Below, piece by piece: positions 45,442 through 55,800 of a DNA stretch of 64,000 nucleotides. The stretch spans positions 1-64,000 of the forward strand of contig BNBX01000020.1 of assembly GCA_014656175.1 (NCBI GenBank), given 5' to 3'. Positions within the stretch are counted from its first letter, which is position 1. Every line of letters begins with the position of its first letter. A program made the position numbers and the translations under genes. The DNA is from Streptomyces werraensis (GTDB lineage Bacteria; Actinomycetota; Actinomycetes; Streptomycetales; Streptomycetaceae). The notes under the pieces are model-generated. The model ran no database searches, was not told where the DNA came from, and was given only the letters and a program-made list of their open reading frames with translations.

Positions 45442-46454
45442 AGGTCGCCGTGTTGTCGTTCGCCGAGGAGCGTGCCGCGACGTACGCCGGGCTGCTGCAT
45501 GCGATGCCGGACGTGGACCTGCTGCTCGCGGACCCCGACGGTTCGCCCGACGACCCGGGGCGGGGGAGGAGTACTGCCCGCAGGCTCGGCGCGACGTTCG
45601 CGGAGGGCTGGGACGAGCTGTTCGGCCTGAGGCCCGACGCGGTGGTCGTCGTCGGCGAGCCCGGCGCGTGCCGCCCGCTGGTGGAGCGGGCCGCCAGGGC
45701 CGGTGTCCCGGTGCTGTGCGAGTATCCGCCGACCGACGGTGAGACGGACGCCGAGAGGGACGCCGACGTGCTGGCGCGGGTCTGCGAGGAGGCGGGTGTG
45801 CGGCTGAGTGTCGTCTCACCGGTCTGTTTCGGCCCGGCGTTCGCCGCCGTGCGCGGGGAACTCGCCAAGGGTGGAGTGACCGGCCGCCTCACGACGATCC
45901 ACGGCGCGTACAACGGGCCGCGTCCGGCCGGCGAGCGGGCGGCCCGGAGCGGAGCGCTGGGGACCAACGCGCCCCAGCTCCTCGACATGGTGGACGCGGT
46001 GCTCGGCGGTGTCCACGCGGAGCAGGTCTACGCGCAGACGAACGGGGTGGGTGCGGAGCCGGGTGTGGCGAGCGCCGCCCTGGTGACCGTGCGCTACGCG
46101 GACGGAACCGTGGTCTCGCTCGACTGCAGTTGGGGGGCGGCGGACGCGGGGCCGTCGGCGGCCGGGCCGGTCATGACCTTCATCGGGGAGAAGGCGAGCG
46201 TGGAGTTCACCGCCTGCCCGCGGCTGCTCGGCGGCTTCGACGCCGTCACGTCCCGCGAGCGCCCGCAGACGCGCGGGACCGACCCGTACGCGGTCATGCT
46301 CGGCGAGTTCGTCGCCGGGGTCAGCCGGGGGAGCGGGGCGGGCCCGGACGGAGCGGCGGCCTTGCGCACCCTGCGCGTCATCCGGGCGGCCCGTGAGTCG
46401 GCGCGTACCGGCAGGCCCGTCGAGTTGGCCGTGCCGTACGGCGTGGCGTCCTAG
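45438..46454 (+). CDS. Degenerate Gfo/Idh/MocA-like protein, partner of the preceding enzyme
   Basis: The 338-residue protein has the fold signature of the family (VRLSVVSPVCFGPAFAAVRG; GTNAPQLLDMVDAVLGG) but lacks key residues. The N-terminus reads VAVLSFAEERAATYAGLL with no Gly-rich dinucleotide motif, and the EKP signature is EYPPT, removing the catalytic Lys. It may be a non-catalytic subunit or bind a different ligand. ATG 45438 overlaps the upstream stop (ATGA), so the two are made together, which favours a complex. No frameshift or stop is seen, so it is an intact gene rather than debris. Confidence 0.8.
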   Translation: MKVAVLSFAEERAATYAGLLHAMPDVDLLLADPDGSPDDPGRGRSTARRLGATFAEGWDELFGLRPDAVVVVGEPGACRPLVERAARAGVPVLCEYPPTDGETDAERDADVLARVCEEAGVRLSVVSPVCFGPAFAAVRGELAKGGVTGRLTTIHGAYNGPRPAGERAARSGALGTNAPQLLDMVDAVLGGVHAEQVYAQTNGVGAEPGVASAALVTVRYADGTVVSLDCSWGAADAGPSAAGPVMTFIGEKASVEFTACPRLLGGFDAVTSRERPQTRGTDPYAVMLGEFVAGVSRGSGAGPDGAAALRTLRVIRAARESARTGRPVELAVPYGVAS

Positions 46455-46551
46455 CCGAGCGGGGCCCCGCCGGCCGTGGGACGGCGACCGCTCTCCCGTG
46501 GCGACGCGGTAGCGCGGCTTCCAGAGGGAGGCCGCGCTCCCCTACGGTGGC

Positions 46552-47190
46552 CTAGCGCTGGTGCGCAGGGCGAGGAGCACGCTGTTCTCCGAGGCGCCGT
46601 ACGCCCACGCCTGTGCGTCCTCCTGGGCGTTCAGGGCCGCAAGCGGCTTCGGCGGCGGACAGGTCGAAGCCGCCGCTGAACACGGACAAGCGTGCCCACA
46701 GCAGTCGTTCCTGTGGGGCGCACAGGGTGTGGCTCCAGTCGATGACTCCGCGCAGGGTGTGCTGGTAGCGCGTCTCGGTGCGTGGCATGTCGGGGAGGGA
46801 GAGCACGCGGAAGCGGTCGTCGAGGCGTTCCAGCATCTCCTCGGCCGTCATCGCGCCGAGACGTACCGTCGCGAGTTCGATGGCGAGGGGGATGCCGTCG
46901 AGGCGCCGGCACAGTTGGGCGACGGCGGCGCGGTTGCGCGGCGTGACGGCGAACGCCGGAGCGGACGCGCGCGGCGGCGCGCTGTGCCAGGAGACGTACG
47001 GATTCGGAGCACTCCAGGGGCTGCTGGGCGTCGCACGCGGCGTCCGGATCAGGGAGCGTGAGGCAGGGCACGGTCAGGATGTGCTCGCCGGGTACCCCCA
47101 GACGGTGCCGGCTGGTGGCAAGTACGGTCAGCCCCGGTGCGGCCCGCAACATCCGCAGGACCAGTACCGCGACGGCGTCCGCGAGCTGCT
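46552..47190 (-). pseudogene. Remnant of an ATP-binding transcriptional regulator
   Basis: The minus strand encodes LADAVAVLVLRMLRAAPGLT, then VLATSRHRLGVPGEHILTVP and SVRLLAQRAAARV in one frame. Near 46965 the homology moves to another frame: AFAVTPRNRAAVAQLCRRLD, GIPLAIELATVRLGAMTAEE, QHTLRGVIDWSHTLCAPQER and LSVFSGGFDLSAAEAACGPE. This is the middle of the NB-ARC-like domain of AfsR/LuxR-type regulators. The N-terminal Walker A part and the whole C-terminus are missing, and a one-base shift splits the rest, so it is a broken fragment. Confidence 0.75.
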
Positions 47191-47487
47191 GCGCCTCGCG
47201 CTTCCCCGCCGGACGTGCACCCGAAGCCACCTGGACCACGTCGGACGGACCCTGGCGGCGGTGGCGAAGGACGAGGACCGGGTCCCGGGGTACCGCATCG
47301 TCGAGAACGCCCCGCTGCTGCGCCACTTCCGCACCCGGCTGGAACCCGTGCCCCTCGGTCCGGGGACCGTTCCCACGACCGGTGCAGCTCCTGATCACGC
47401 GGGCAAGGCATGAAGGGAGCGGGCCCGTCGCCGTGGTGGGGCGGGCCCGCTGTTCGCGTGCTCGGCGGTGCGGGGCGGGCTTCCGGG
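47191..47487. other. Gene-poor stretch with a terminator-like hairpin
   Basis: No complete gene is seen. A rightward frame ending at 47413 reads protein-like at its end (RTLAAVAKDEDRVPGYRIVE, then NAPLLRHFRTRLEPVPLG) and may be a gene remnant. A hairpin with arms AGCGGGCCCG (47418-47427) and CGGGCCCGCT (47442-47451) follows and could terminate both it and the leftward methyltransferase operon. Confidence 0.4.
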
Positions 47488-48285
47488 TCAGGCCGCCGGG
47501 CGGCGGGCGATGATCCGGGCGTGGTGGGGGTCGGTCCTGCCCGCCAGGATCATGGCGGTCAGCACCTCGTCCACGAACGCGTCGCCACGGTCGCCCAGGG
47601 CGGCGGCCTGGGTGGCGAACCCGGCGAGCTTGTACCGCTCACGCATCTCGGGGAGGTCCGCCAGGGTCTTCTTCGCGCTGAACGGGTGGGGGAGTTCCGG
47701 CACGTAGTGGACGACTTCAAGGCCCGCCGCCTCCAGCACCTTGGCCACTTCGTCGGCCGGGTACTCGTACGACCCCGGCTGGGCCTCGGCGAGCAGGTCC
47801 TTCCACTTCGGGCTGCCGGCGATCTCCCGCAGGATGCCGAACATGCCGGGGCCCTCGCGGCGCGGGTGGGCGCCGGTCCACTGGAGGACGACGTACCCAC
47901 CCGGACGGAGCCCACGGGCCACGCGGCGCAGCGGCTCGTCGATCTCGGTCACCCAGTGCAGCACCCAGGACGAGTGGATGATGTCGAACTGGCTGTCACC
48001 GAAGTCCAGTTGTTCGGCCGGGCGGACCTCGGCCGTCACGGGGAGCCCGTCGCAGAGCTTACGGGTGGCCTCCACCATGGACTGCGACGCGTCACTGGCC
48101 CAGACCTCGAACCCCCGTTCCGCGACGAACCGGGCGACCTCCCCGGTGCCGCAGCCGATCTCGGCGAACGCGCCTCCCCGCTCCAGGGCGTCCCCCGTGA
48201 GCTGGAGCGCGGCCAGTGCCGTCTTGACGTGCGGTGCGTTCACCTGCGCGAAATCCTCCGCCTTCCAGGCGTGGGTTTCGGTCAT
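47488..48285 (-). CDS. SAM-dependent class I methyltransferase
   Basis: The 265-residue protein has the class I SAM motif AFAEIGCGTGEVARFVAERG, an acidic ribose-binding residue in VWASDASQSM, and FDIIHSSWVLHWVTEIDEPL with GLRPGGYVVLQW (motifs II-III). ATG 48285 is the start, 41 bases after the stop of another methyltransferase gene, so both are in the leftward azoreductase-P450-methyltransferase group. It probably methylates an oxygen or carbon of the polyketide or of its starter unit; the substrate is not readable. Confidence 0.9.
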   Translation of the reverse strand: MTETHAWKAEDFAQVNAPHVKTALAALQLTGDALERGGAFAEIGCGTGEVARFVAERGFEVWASDASQSMVEATRKLCDGLPVTAEVRPAEQLDFGDSQFDIIHSSWVLHWVTEIDEPLRRVARGLRPGGYVVLQWTGAHPRREGPGMFGILREIAGSPKWKDLLAEAQPGSYEYPADEVAKVLEAAGLEVVHYVPELPHPFSAKKTLADLPEMRERYKLAGFATQAAALGDRGDAFVDEVLTAMILAGRTDPHHARIIARRPAA

Positions 48286-48326
48286 CGGCGGAAGTCCTTT
48301 CTCAGGTCTCGGGGTGGGTGCGGCGG

Positions 48327-49046
48327 CTAGTCGATGCGTTCGGCGGTGAGCTGCCAGACCTGCGACAGGATCCGGCCCTCCTTGTCGAGGTCCAGGCCGG
48401 TGCGCGGCGGCTTGCCGGTCAGCTGGCCGAGGATCTCGGGCGTGAGGGAGGTGTCGTAGGAGGCCGGCTTGAGCGAGGTGATGTTCCACAGCTTGCCGAC
48501 GGTCTCGCGCAGGTTCTGCTCGCTGATCCGCTGGAGGACGGGGAAGGCCGGGGGGAGTTCCTTGGAGAAGCAGAAGAGGTGGAGCTTGGCACCGGGCCTG
48601 GTGGCACGGTGCAGCGCGGCGACGTAGTTGCGCTGGTTCTCCTCGTTCAGGCAGTGGTAGAGGGCGCTGTCGACGACGGTGTCGAAACGGTTCTCGAAGC
48701 CGTCCAGGCTGGCCGCGTCGGCGACCGCGAAGTCGACGTCGAGGCCCTGGGCGGCGGCGCGCTTGCGGCACTCGTCGATGGCGTTGGCCGAACCGTCGAC
48801 GCCGGTGGTGCGGTAGCCGCGCGAGGCGAGGAAGATAGCGTTGTCGCCGAGCCCGCAGCCGACGTCGATGACCTCACCCTTGATCTGGCCGGCCTCCTCC
48901 AGTTCCACCAGGGCCGACTGGGCCCGGCCGATGTCCCAGGGGGTGGGCAGGGCGTCCGGGGTGTCCTCGCGGTAGCCCTCGTAGACGGCTTCCAGATTGA
49001 GGTTGTCCAGGGTGACGGTGCGCAGCGTGTACTTCTGTTCGGTCAC
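48327..49046 (-). CDS. SAM-dependent methyltransferase
   Basis: The 239-residue protein contains GEVIDVGCGLGDNAIFLASR (SAM motif I), TGVDGSANAIDECRKRAAAQ, the acidic ADAASLDGFENRFDTVVDSA, and YHCLNEENQRNYVAALHRAT. The arrangement resembles thiopurine-type or small-molecule methyltransferases of the Methyltransf_25 group. It is 76 bases downstream of the P450 in the leftward gene group and is expected to tailor the polyketide product. It is not closely similar to the neighbouring methyltransferase, so the two probably act at different positions. Confidence 0.9.
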   Translation of the reverse strand: MTEQKYTLRTVTLDNLNLEAVYEGYREDTPDALPTPWDIGRAQSALVELEEAGQIKGEVIDVGCGLGDNAIFLASRGYRTTGVDGSANAIDECRKRAAAQGLDVDFAVADAASLDGFENRFDTVVDSALYHCLNEENQRNYVAALHRATRPGAKLHLFCFSKELPPAFPVLQRISEQNLRETVGKLWNITSLKPASYDTSLTPEILGQLTGKPPRTGLDLDKEGRILSQVWQLTAERID

Positions 49047-49122
49047 GTGAGTCTCCAGCGAACGGTGTGGTGGGCGTAGGACGGACGGTGCCGGCCCGCC
49101 GGTGCGCGGCTCGGCGGTCTGC

Positions 49123-50379
49123 TCAGCCGAGGTGCAGCGGAATGCGCTCGGCCCGGGTGAAGCCGGGGCGCAGCGTCCACGGGATCTCGTCGCGGGCCAC
49201 CGCGAGGGACACGTCCGGGAACCGGGTGAACAGCGCGTTCAACGCCACCTCCCCCTCCAGGAGGGCGAGCGGGGCGCCGAGGCAGTAGTGCGCCCCCTGC
49301 CCGAATCCGACGTGGGCGTGCCCGGTGTCCCGGCCGACGTCCAGGCGCCGGGGGTCCTCGTACTTGCGCGGGTCGGTGTTCGCGGACAGGAGCAGCGGAA
49401 TGATCGGGTCGCCCTTCGGGATGCTGACGCCGCCCAGTTCGACGTCCTCCACCGGGTAGCGGGGCTGCCCGAACTGCGCGGGGCCCAGGCGCATCAGCTC
49501 GTTGACGGCCTGCGGCCAGCGGGACGGATCCTCACGCAGCAGCGCGAGCTGGTCCTGGTTCTCCAGCAGGGCGAGCACGGAGTTGCCCAGCAGATACGTC
49601 GTGGTCTCGTGGCCGGCGATCACCATGGTGAAGACGAGGGACACCATCTCCCGGTCGGAGAGGCGGTCGCCGTCGTCCTCCTGGGCCTGGATGAACGCGC
49701 TGATCAGGTCGTCACGGGGTGCGGCACGGCGGCGCGCGATGATGTCGAGCAACTGGCCGATGCTGTCGCGGAAGACGGTGGGGAGCCGTTCGACGTGCGC
49801 CATGGGAGTGGACAGGACGCTGCCCCAGTCGTGCCACTGCGGCCGGTCGGCCTCGTCGATGCCTATCAGCTCGCAGATGACGGTGATCGGCAGCGGGTAG
49901 GCGAACGCCTCCATGAGGTCGACCGGGGAGCCGTCGCGTGCGGCCTGAGCCATCCGGTCGAGCAGGGTGGAGGTGATCTCCTCGATGCGGGGCCGCAGCC
50001 GGGCCACGCGTCGCGCGGTGAACGCGCGGGAGGCCAGCTTGCGCAGGCGACGGTGGTCGGGGCCGTCGATCTCGAAGATCTTGTCGGCGAGGTAATCGAC
50101 CAGGTCCGTCGGGATGTTGAGCTTCTTCATGATGGTGAACCGGTCGCGCGGCGCGGCCCCCGGCACGGACGCCGGGTTGTTCACGAACACGGGATCGGTC
50201 AGGAGCCGGCGCACGTCGGCGTAGCGGCTGACCAGCCACATCGGCGGCCCGCCCATCAAGGTGCCGGTCAGGACCGGAGCCTGCTCGCGCAACGTGGCGT
50301 ACTCGCCGAACGGGTCGGCCGTCAGCTCCGGCGAGAGAAGCTCGACCACATCGGTCGGATTCCCGATGGTCGTGGTCAT
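49123..50379 (-). CDS. Cytochrome P450, polyketide tailoring (leftward operon)
   Basis: The 418-residue protein shows the I-helix AGHETTTYLL, ExxR in NELMRLGP, and the heme loop FGQGAHYCLGAPLALLE with the Cys ligand. Family resemblance is to actinobacterial CYP105/107-type enzymes. No ferredoxin gene is adjacent. It lies between the azoreductase and two methyltransferases on the same strand, consistent with hydroxylation or epoxidation of the polyketide before methylation. ATG 50379 has a GGGGAACACCC purine-containing leader. Confidence 0.93.
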   Translation of the reverse strand: MTTTIGNPTDVVELLSPELTADPFGEYATLREQAPVLTGTLMGGPPMWLVSRYADVRRLLTDPVFVNNPASVPGAAPRDRFTIMKKLNIPTDLVDYLADKIFEIDGPDHRRLRKLASRAFTARRVARLRPRIEEITSTLLDRMAQAARDGSPVDLMEAFAYPLPITVICELIGIDEADRPQWHDWGSVLSTPMAHVERLPTVFRDSIGQLLDIIARRRAAPRDDLISAFIQAQEDDGDRLSDREMVSLVFTMVIAGHETTTYLLGNSVLALLENQDQLALLREDPSRWPQAVNELMRLGPAQFGQPRYPVEDVELGGVSIPKGDPIIPLLLSANTDPRKYEDPRRLDVGRDTGHAHVGFGQGAHYCLGAPLALLEGEVALNALFTRFPDVSLAVARDEIPWTLRPGFTRAERIPLHLG

Positions 50380-50523
50380 GGGTGTTCCCCTTCTGCATCA
50401 AAGGAAGAGCGGACCGAACGCGAACGAGCAGATCAGGAACGGGTGCTGTGCGTCGGCGAAGCGCGCCCACAGGCGCGCGGGCCCGCGAACGCGTCTCGCC
50501 CTGAGGCCCCCGGGGGTACTGGG

Positions 50524-51141
50524 TTACTGGGCCAGCTTCTCGAGGGTCTCGTACGCGTTCGCCATGGAGGCCTCGGCCAGCGGCTTGAACTGCGCCATCT
50601 GCGGCGCCACCGTGGCCATCGTCAGCTCGGCGGTCACGAACGTCAGGTCCTCGCCGAGGCCGATCGCCTCCAGGATCGCCTTCAGATAGGTCTGCTGGTA
50701 GTCGAACGCCTCACGCGGTGTGCCGGGGGCGTAGGAGCCGCCCCGCGACAGCACGGCGACGACCTTCTTGCCGCCGAGCGGGCTGGGGACCGCCATGTGG
50801 GCCGGGTGCACGAGGCGGTCCAGCCACGCCTTGAGCGTCGACGGGACCGTGAAGTTGTGCATGGGGACGCCCAGGACGATCGTGGACGCCTCGACCACCT
50901 CCCGGGTGATCGCCTCGGTGAGGTCGCGCTCCTGCGCACTCTGGCCGTTGTCGGTGCCCGGGTAGGTGAGCGCCTTGTGCACGGGCTCGGTGATGTGCGG
51001 GATCGGCTGAGCCGCGACGTCGCGGTGGACGTACCCGCCGCCCGGGTGCTGGTTACGCCATTCCTCGGCGAAATACGCCGTCAGCCGCCTCGACACGGAT
51101 TCAGTACCGAGACTTGAATCGACATGGAGAAGGTGCGACAT
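50524..51141 (-). CDS. azoR: FMN-dependent NADH:quinone/azo oxidoreductase (AzoR-like)
   Basis: The 205-residue protein matches the AzoR flavodoxin fold: MSHLLHVDSSLGTESVSRRL (phosphate loop), IVLGVPMHNFTVPSTLKAWL (FMN-binding), and VAVLSRGGSYAPGTPREAFD. Family enzymes reduce quinones and azo compounds with NADH in two-electron steps. In a polyketide cluster such an enzyme may keep a quinone product reduced or take part in its formation, but it could also be general detoxification. It is the first gene of the leftward group and is divergent from the rightward P450-PKS unit. Confidence 0.92.
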   Translation of the reverse strand: MSHLLHVDSSLGTESVSRRLTAYFAEEWRNQHPGGGYVHRDVAAQPIPHITEPVHKALTYPGTDNGQSAQERDLTEAITREVVEASTIVLGVPMHNFTVPSTLKAWLDRLVHPAHMAVPSPLGGKKVVAVLSRGGSYAPGTPREAFDYQQTYLKAILEAIGLGEDLTFVTAELTMATVAPQMAQFKPLAEASMANAYETLEKLAQ

Positions 51142-51611
51142 GCGGACATCCCCTTAATGGTCGCGAAACGCGCCTGTACTCGGCCGGCGACGTTCTTCAA
51201 TTCGTCGCGACAGCATGGTCTTGATCTCATGGGCGAGACTAGGTGAGCCCTCGCCGGCCCGACACCCCCCGACCTGGTAGGAGGCCCCGGGGCCTGGCGT
51301 TCACGCGCACCGTCCCGGTCGGCCGCGAGAACGCCGGCGCCCTGGTGACATGCGTGCTCGCCCCCTTCGCGGGCGAGCTGAGTCCGATCGCGGCCGCCGC
51401 CTCACCGGAACACATGAGCGGGATTCCTGGAGCGAAGGTCGAGCGGTCCTGGACCGGAATTCAAGGAAACCGCCCGCGCTCGAAGTGCGTAACAGGACCG
51501 CTTGAAATTCGGGCCCCCTACCGGACCGAGGGATGACCCCCCGTCGCCGCTCGCCTAATCTGGCTGCCGAGATGCCGGAATGGCAGGCAGGAAAAACCGG
51601 GGAAGGATTCC
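51142..51611. promoter_or_regulatory. Divergent promoter region of the polyketide cluster
   Basis: These 470 bases separate the leftward azoreductase group from the rightward P450-PKS unit. On the plus strand TGACCC (51534-51539) and TAATCT (51556-51561) are 16 bases apart and could be the promoter of the P450 gene. No gene is recognised. Confidence 0.4.
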
Positions 51612-52805
51612 ATGAGCGACGCAATATCCTTCGAGGAACCGTGGGCGCGCACCCATCAGTTCGATCCCCCCGCGATATTCGAATCGCTGCGCGCGGAACG
51701 GCCGCTCGCGAGAATGGTGTACCCGGACGGACACGTCGGCTGGATCACCTCCAGCTACGAACTGGCGCGCTCGGTCCTCAGCGACCCGAGGTTCAGCCAC
51801 AGCACGGAAATCGGGCACTTCCCGGTGACGCACCGCGGACAGGTGATGCCCAACCACCCGCGGATCCCCGGCATGTTCATCCACATGGACCCGCCGCACC
51901 ACACGCACTACCGGCGCATGCTCACCGGCGAGTTCACCGCCCGCCGGGCCGGCCGGCTCGCCGCGCGGGCCGAGACCGTGGCCGCCGAACAGATCGACGC
52001 CATGCGGGCACACGGTTCCCCCGCGGACCTCGTCAAGCACTACGCGAAACCGCTGTCCCTGCGGATCCTGTCGGAACTCGTGGGCCTGCCCTACGAGGAA
52101 GCCGACCGCTACGGCCACGCCCCGACCCTCCTGCACGACCCCGACGCCGACCCCCAGGAGGCCATGACGGCCATGGGACAGGCGGCGGCCTTCTTCGCCG
52201 AGGTCGTCGAGCGCAGGCGCAAGGAACCGCAGGACGACCTCATCAGCCGCCTGATCGCCGACGGCCAGCTGTCCGACGAGGAACTGTGCAACATCGTCAC
52301 GCTGCTCCTCTTCGCGGGCTACGAGACCACTGAGAGCGCCCTCGCCGTCGGCGTGTTCGCCCTCCTCCAGCACCCCGCCCAACTGGCCGCACTGCGCGCC
52401 GATCCCGGCAAGCTCGACGCCGCGATCGAGGAACTCCTGCGCTACCTCACCGTCAACCAGTACGACACGTACCGCACCGCCCTGGAGGACATCGAACTGG
52501 GCGGTGAGACCGTCAAGAAGGGCGACAGCGTCACCGTGTCGCTGCCCGCCGCCAACCGGGACCCGGCGAAGTTCGCGTGCCCCGCCGAGCTGGACATCGA
52601 CCGTGAGACCTCCGGTCACATGGCGTTCGGCTTCGGCATCCACCAGTGCCTGGGCCAGAACCTGGCGCGCGTCGAACTCCGCGCCGGCTTCTCCGCCCTC
52701 CTGGGCGCGTTCCCCGACCTCGGCCTCGCCGTCGCCCCCGAAGAGGTGCCGCTGCGACTCCAGGGATCCGTCTTCGCGGTGAAGAGCCTGCCCGTCTCCT
52801 GGTGA
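51612..52805 (+). CDS. Cytochrome P450 preceding the PKS gene
   Basis: The 397-residue protein has the I-helix AGYETTESALAV, ExxR in EELLRYLT, and heme loop FGFGIHQCLGQNLARVEL with the Cys ligand. It starts at ATG 51612 after GGAAGGA. Its stop is 32 bases before the PKS start, so the two are cotranscribed. It may oxidise the polyketide or, given its place at the head of the operon, the starter unit. It is distinct in sequence from the P450 at 49123-50379. Confidence 0.93.
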   Translation: MSDAISFEEPWARTHQFDPPAIFESLRAERPLARMVYPDGHVGWITSSYELARSVLSDPRFSHSTEIGHFPVTHRGQVMPNHPRIPGMFIHMDPPHHTHYRRMLTGEFTARRAGRLAARAETVAAEQIDAMRAHGSPADLVKHYAKPLSLRILSELVGLPYEEADRYGHAPTLLHDPDADPQEAMTAMGQAAAFFAEVVERRRKEPQDDLISRLIADGQLSDEELCNIVTLLLFAGYETTESALAVGVFALLQHPAQLAALRADPGKLDAAIEELLRYLTVNQYDTYRTALEDIELGGETVKKGDSVTVSLPAANRDPAKFACPAELDIDRETSGHMAFGFGIHQCLGQNLARVELRAGFSALLGAFPDLGLAVAPEEVPLRLQGSVFAVKSLPVSW

Positions 52806-52837
52806 ACCCCCTTTTCCCCGAAAGGACCCGCGGCCCA

Positions 52838-55800
52838 GTGCGCACCGACCTGATCAAGCCCCTGCCCGTCGCACTTCTGGAGAACGCGGTCCGCTTCCCC
52901 GACAAGGTCGCCTTCGCGGACGACCGGCGCGCGGTCACCTACGGGGACCTGGAGGCACGGACACGCAGACTGGCCGGACACCTGGCGCACCTCGGCGTCG
53001 AGCGCGGCGACCGCGTGGCCCTCTGCCTCGGCAACACCGTGTCCACCGTGGAGAGCTACCTGGCGATCGTGCGCGCCGGAGGCGTGGGGGTGCCGCTCAA
53101 CCCCGCCTCCGCACCGGCCGAGCTGGAGTACCTGCTCGCCGACAGCGGCGCCGCCCTGGTCATCACCGACACCGCCCGGGCACGGAACTTCAGGGGCGCC
53201 CCGGGGGAGCTGCCCGAGACCGTGCTCGTCGTGACCGGCGGGGCTCCGCGGGGCCTGCCCCAGGGGCCGGGCGTCCACGCGTACGAGGAACTCGCCGACG
53301 GCGAACCGCCCGTGCCCGCCAGGGACGACCTCGCCCTGGACGACGTGGCCTGGATGTTCTACACCTCGGGAACGACCGGCCGCCCCAAGGGCGTGCTGTC
53401 GACCCAGCGCAACTGCCTGTGGTCCGTCGCCTCCAGCTACGTACCGATCCCCGGCCTGACGGACCGGGACCGGGTGCTGTGGCCGCTGCCGCTCTTCCAC
53501 AGCCTCTCGCACATCGCGTGCGTGCTGTCCGTCACCGTCTCCGGCGCCACCGCACGGCTCATGGACGGCAGCTCCGCCGAGGACGTCATGCGGGTACTGA
53601 CCGAGGACCGCTCGACCTTCCTCGCCGGCGTCCCCACCACCTACCACCACCTGGTGACGGCCGCCCGCGACAACGGCTTCAGCGCCCCGGACCTGCGCAT
53701 CGGCCTGGTCGGCGGTGCGGTCACCGGAGCCGGCCTGCGCCGCGACGTCGAGGAGACCCTCGGAGTACCGCTGGTCGACGCCTACGGCAGCACCGAGACC
53801 TGCGGCGCCATCACCATGAACCCGCCGGACGGCCCCCGGGTGGACGGCTCCTGCGGCCTGCCCGTACCCGGGGTCGACGTCCGCGTCGTCGACCCCGCCA
53901 CGGGCACCGACGTCCCGACGGGAACGGACGGGGAGGTCTGGGTCAGCGGGCCGAACGTCATGGTCGGCTACCACAACGCCCCCGACGCGACTGCCGAGGC
54001 GCTGCGCGACGGCTGGTTCCGCACCGGAGACCTCGCCCGGCGCGACGACGCCGGCTACTTCACCATCCGAGGCCGCATCAAGGAACTCGTCATCCGCGGC
54101 GGCGAGAACATCCACCCTGAGGAGGTCGAGGCGGTCCTGCGGACCGTCGAGGGCGTCGCGGACGCGGCCGTCGCCGGCGCACCCCACGACACGCTCGGCG
54201 AAGTACCCGTCGCGTATGTGGTCCCCGGGCCCACCGGTTACGACCCCGCCGCGCTCATCGCCCGCTGCCGCGAGCGGCTCTCCGCCTACAAGGTGCCCGA
54301 ACGCGTCCGCGAGGTCGCGAGCATTCCCCGCACCCCGTCGGGCAAGACCAAGCGCCTCCTCCTGGGCGAGCAGCCGGGGCGACTGCGCTACGCGGCGAGC
54401 GGACACCACGACGCGCTGACACGGGTCGAGTGGGTCACCGCACCGGCCCCCGCCACCGCCCCACCGGCCGGCACCCGTTGGGCGGTGGCCGGCCCGGCGG
54501 CCGGGCTCGTGACCGCCCTGGAGGCAGCCGGCGCCCAGGTCCGCCACTACGCCGACCTGGCGGCGGCGCGCGCCGCGATGGCCGACGGCGACCCGCCCCC
54601 CGATGTGACGGTCCTGGTGCCGCCGGCCGCGTCCGCGGGCGAAACCGCCGGCGGGCGGGACGGCGAATCCGCTGGTGGGCGGGGTACGGACGCCCTGAGC
54701 GCCGGCCGGGAGCGGGCCCGTTGGCTGGCGCGGGAGGTGGAAGCCTGGACGGCACTGCCGGGGGCGGCCCACGGCAAGCTGGTGCTCCTCACCCGGGGCG
54801 CGGTCGCGGCCACCGGCACGGACCCCGTGCAGGACCTCGCCGAGGCCGCACTGTGGGGCGCCGCGCGCTCCCTCCAGCAGACCCGGTCGGAAGGGCTGAC
54901 GGTCCTGGACGTGCTGGACGGTCCGGACCCGTCCCCGAACACGCTGTCCCCGGACGCTCTGCCGGCCGTCACCTTTTCGGCGGACACCTTGTCGGCGGTG
55001 CTCGCGAGTGACGAGCCGCAGATCGCGGTGCGGTCGGCGGCCCTGCTCGTTCCCCGCCTGACCCCGCTGCCCGTCACGGACCGGCCGCAGAAGGGCTTCG
55101 GGTCGGAAGCCACCGGCACCGGCACCGTGTTGGTCACCGGAGCGGACACGGAACACGGCGCCGCGCTGGCCCACCGCCTGGTCACGGCCCACCGTGCGAC
55201 CTCCCTGCTCCTCGTCGGCGCCCCCGGCGGCCCGGACGCCATCCCCGGCGACGCCCTGGCCTTCCCCGGCACGAGCGTCGTCCGGGTCACCGCGGACACG
55301 GCGCAAATCGATCCGCTGCGGGCCGCTCTGGCCGACCTGACCGACCTGGGGCAGCCGGTCCACGCGGTGGTGGACGCCGCCGGGGACCCCGCCCTGACGC
55401 GGTGCCTCGACCACATGACCGCGGGGAACGACCTCACGGCCTTCGTCGTGGTGACGCCGGGCGCCGCGGGGCTGCCGGGCAGCCCGGAGGACCCGGCGGC
55501 GAACGTCGACGGGACGCTCTGCGAAGCCGTCGTGCGCAACCGCCGGCTGCGGAACCAGCCCGGCTCGTTCCTCACCTGGAACGGACGTCCGACCGACGCC
55601 GATGCTGTTGCGGACATCGACACCGACACCGACGCTGGTGCCGGGGCCGGCACGCTGCGGCAGGAGCTGCTCGCCGCGTTCGACATCGCCCTGACGACCG
55701 ACCCCCAGGCGCCGCTGGCCGTCCTGCCGACGCGCGCGACCGGGCGCGGGCGGGTTCCCGCCCTCCTGCGCGCCCTGGTCCGCCCGCCCGCCCGGGACGG

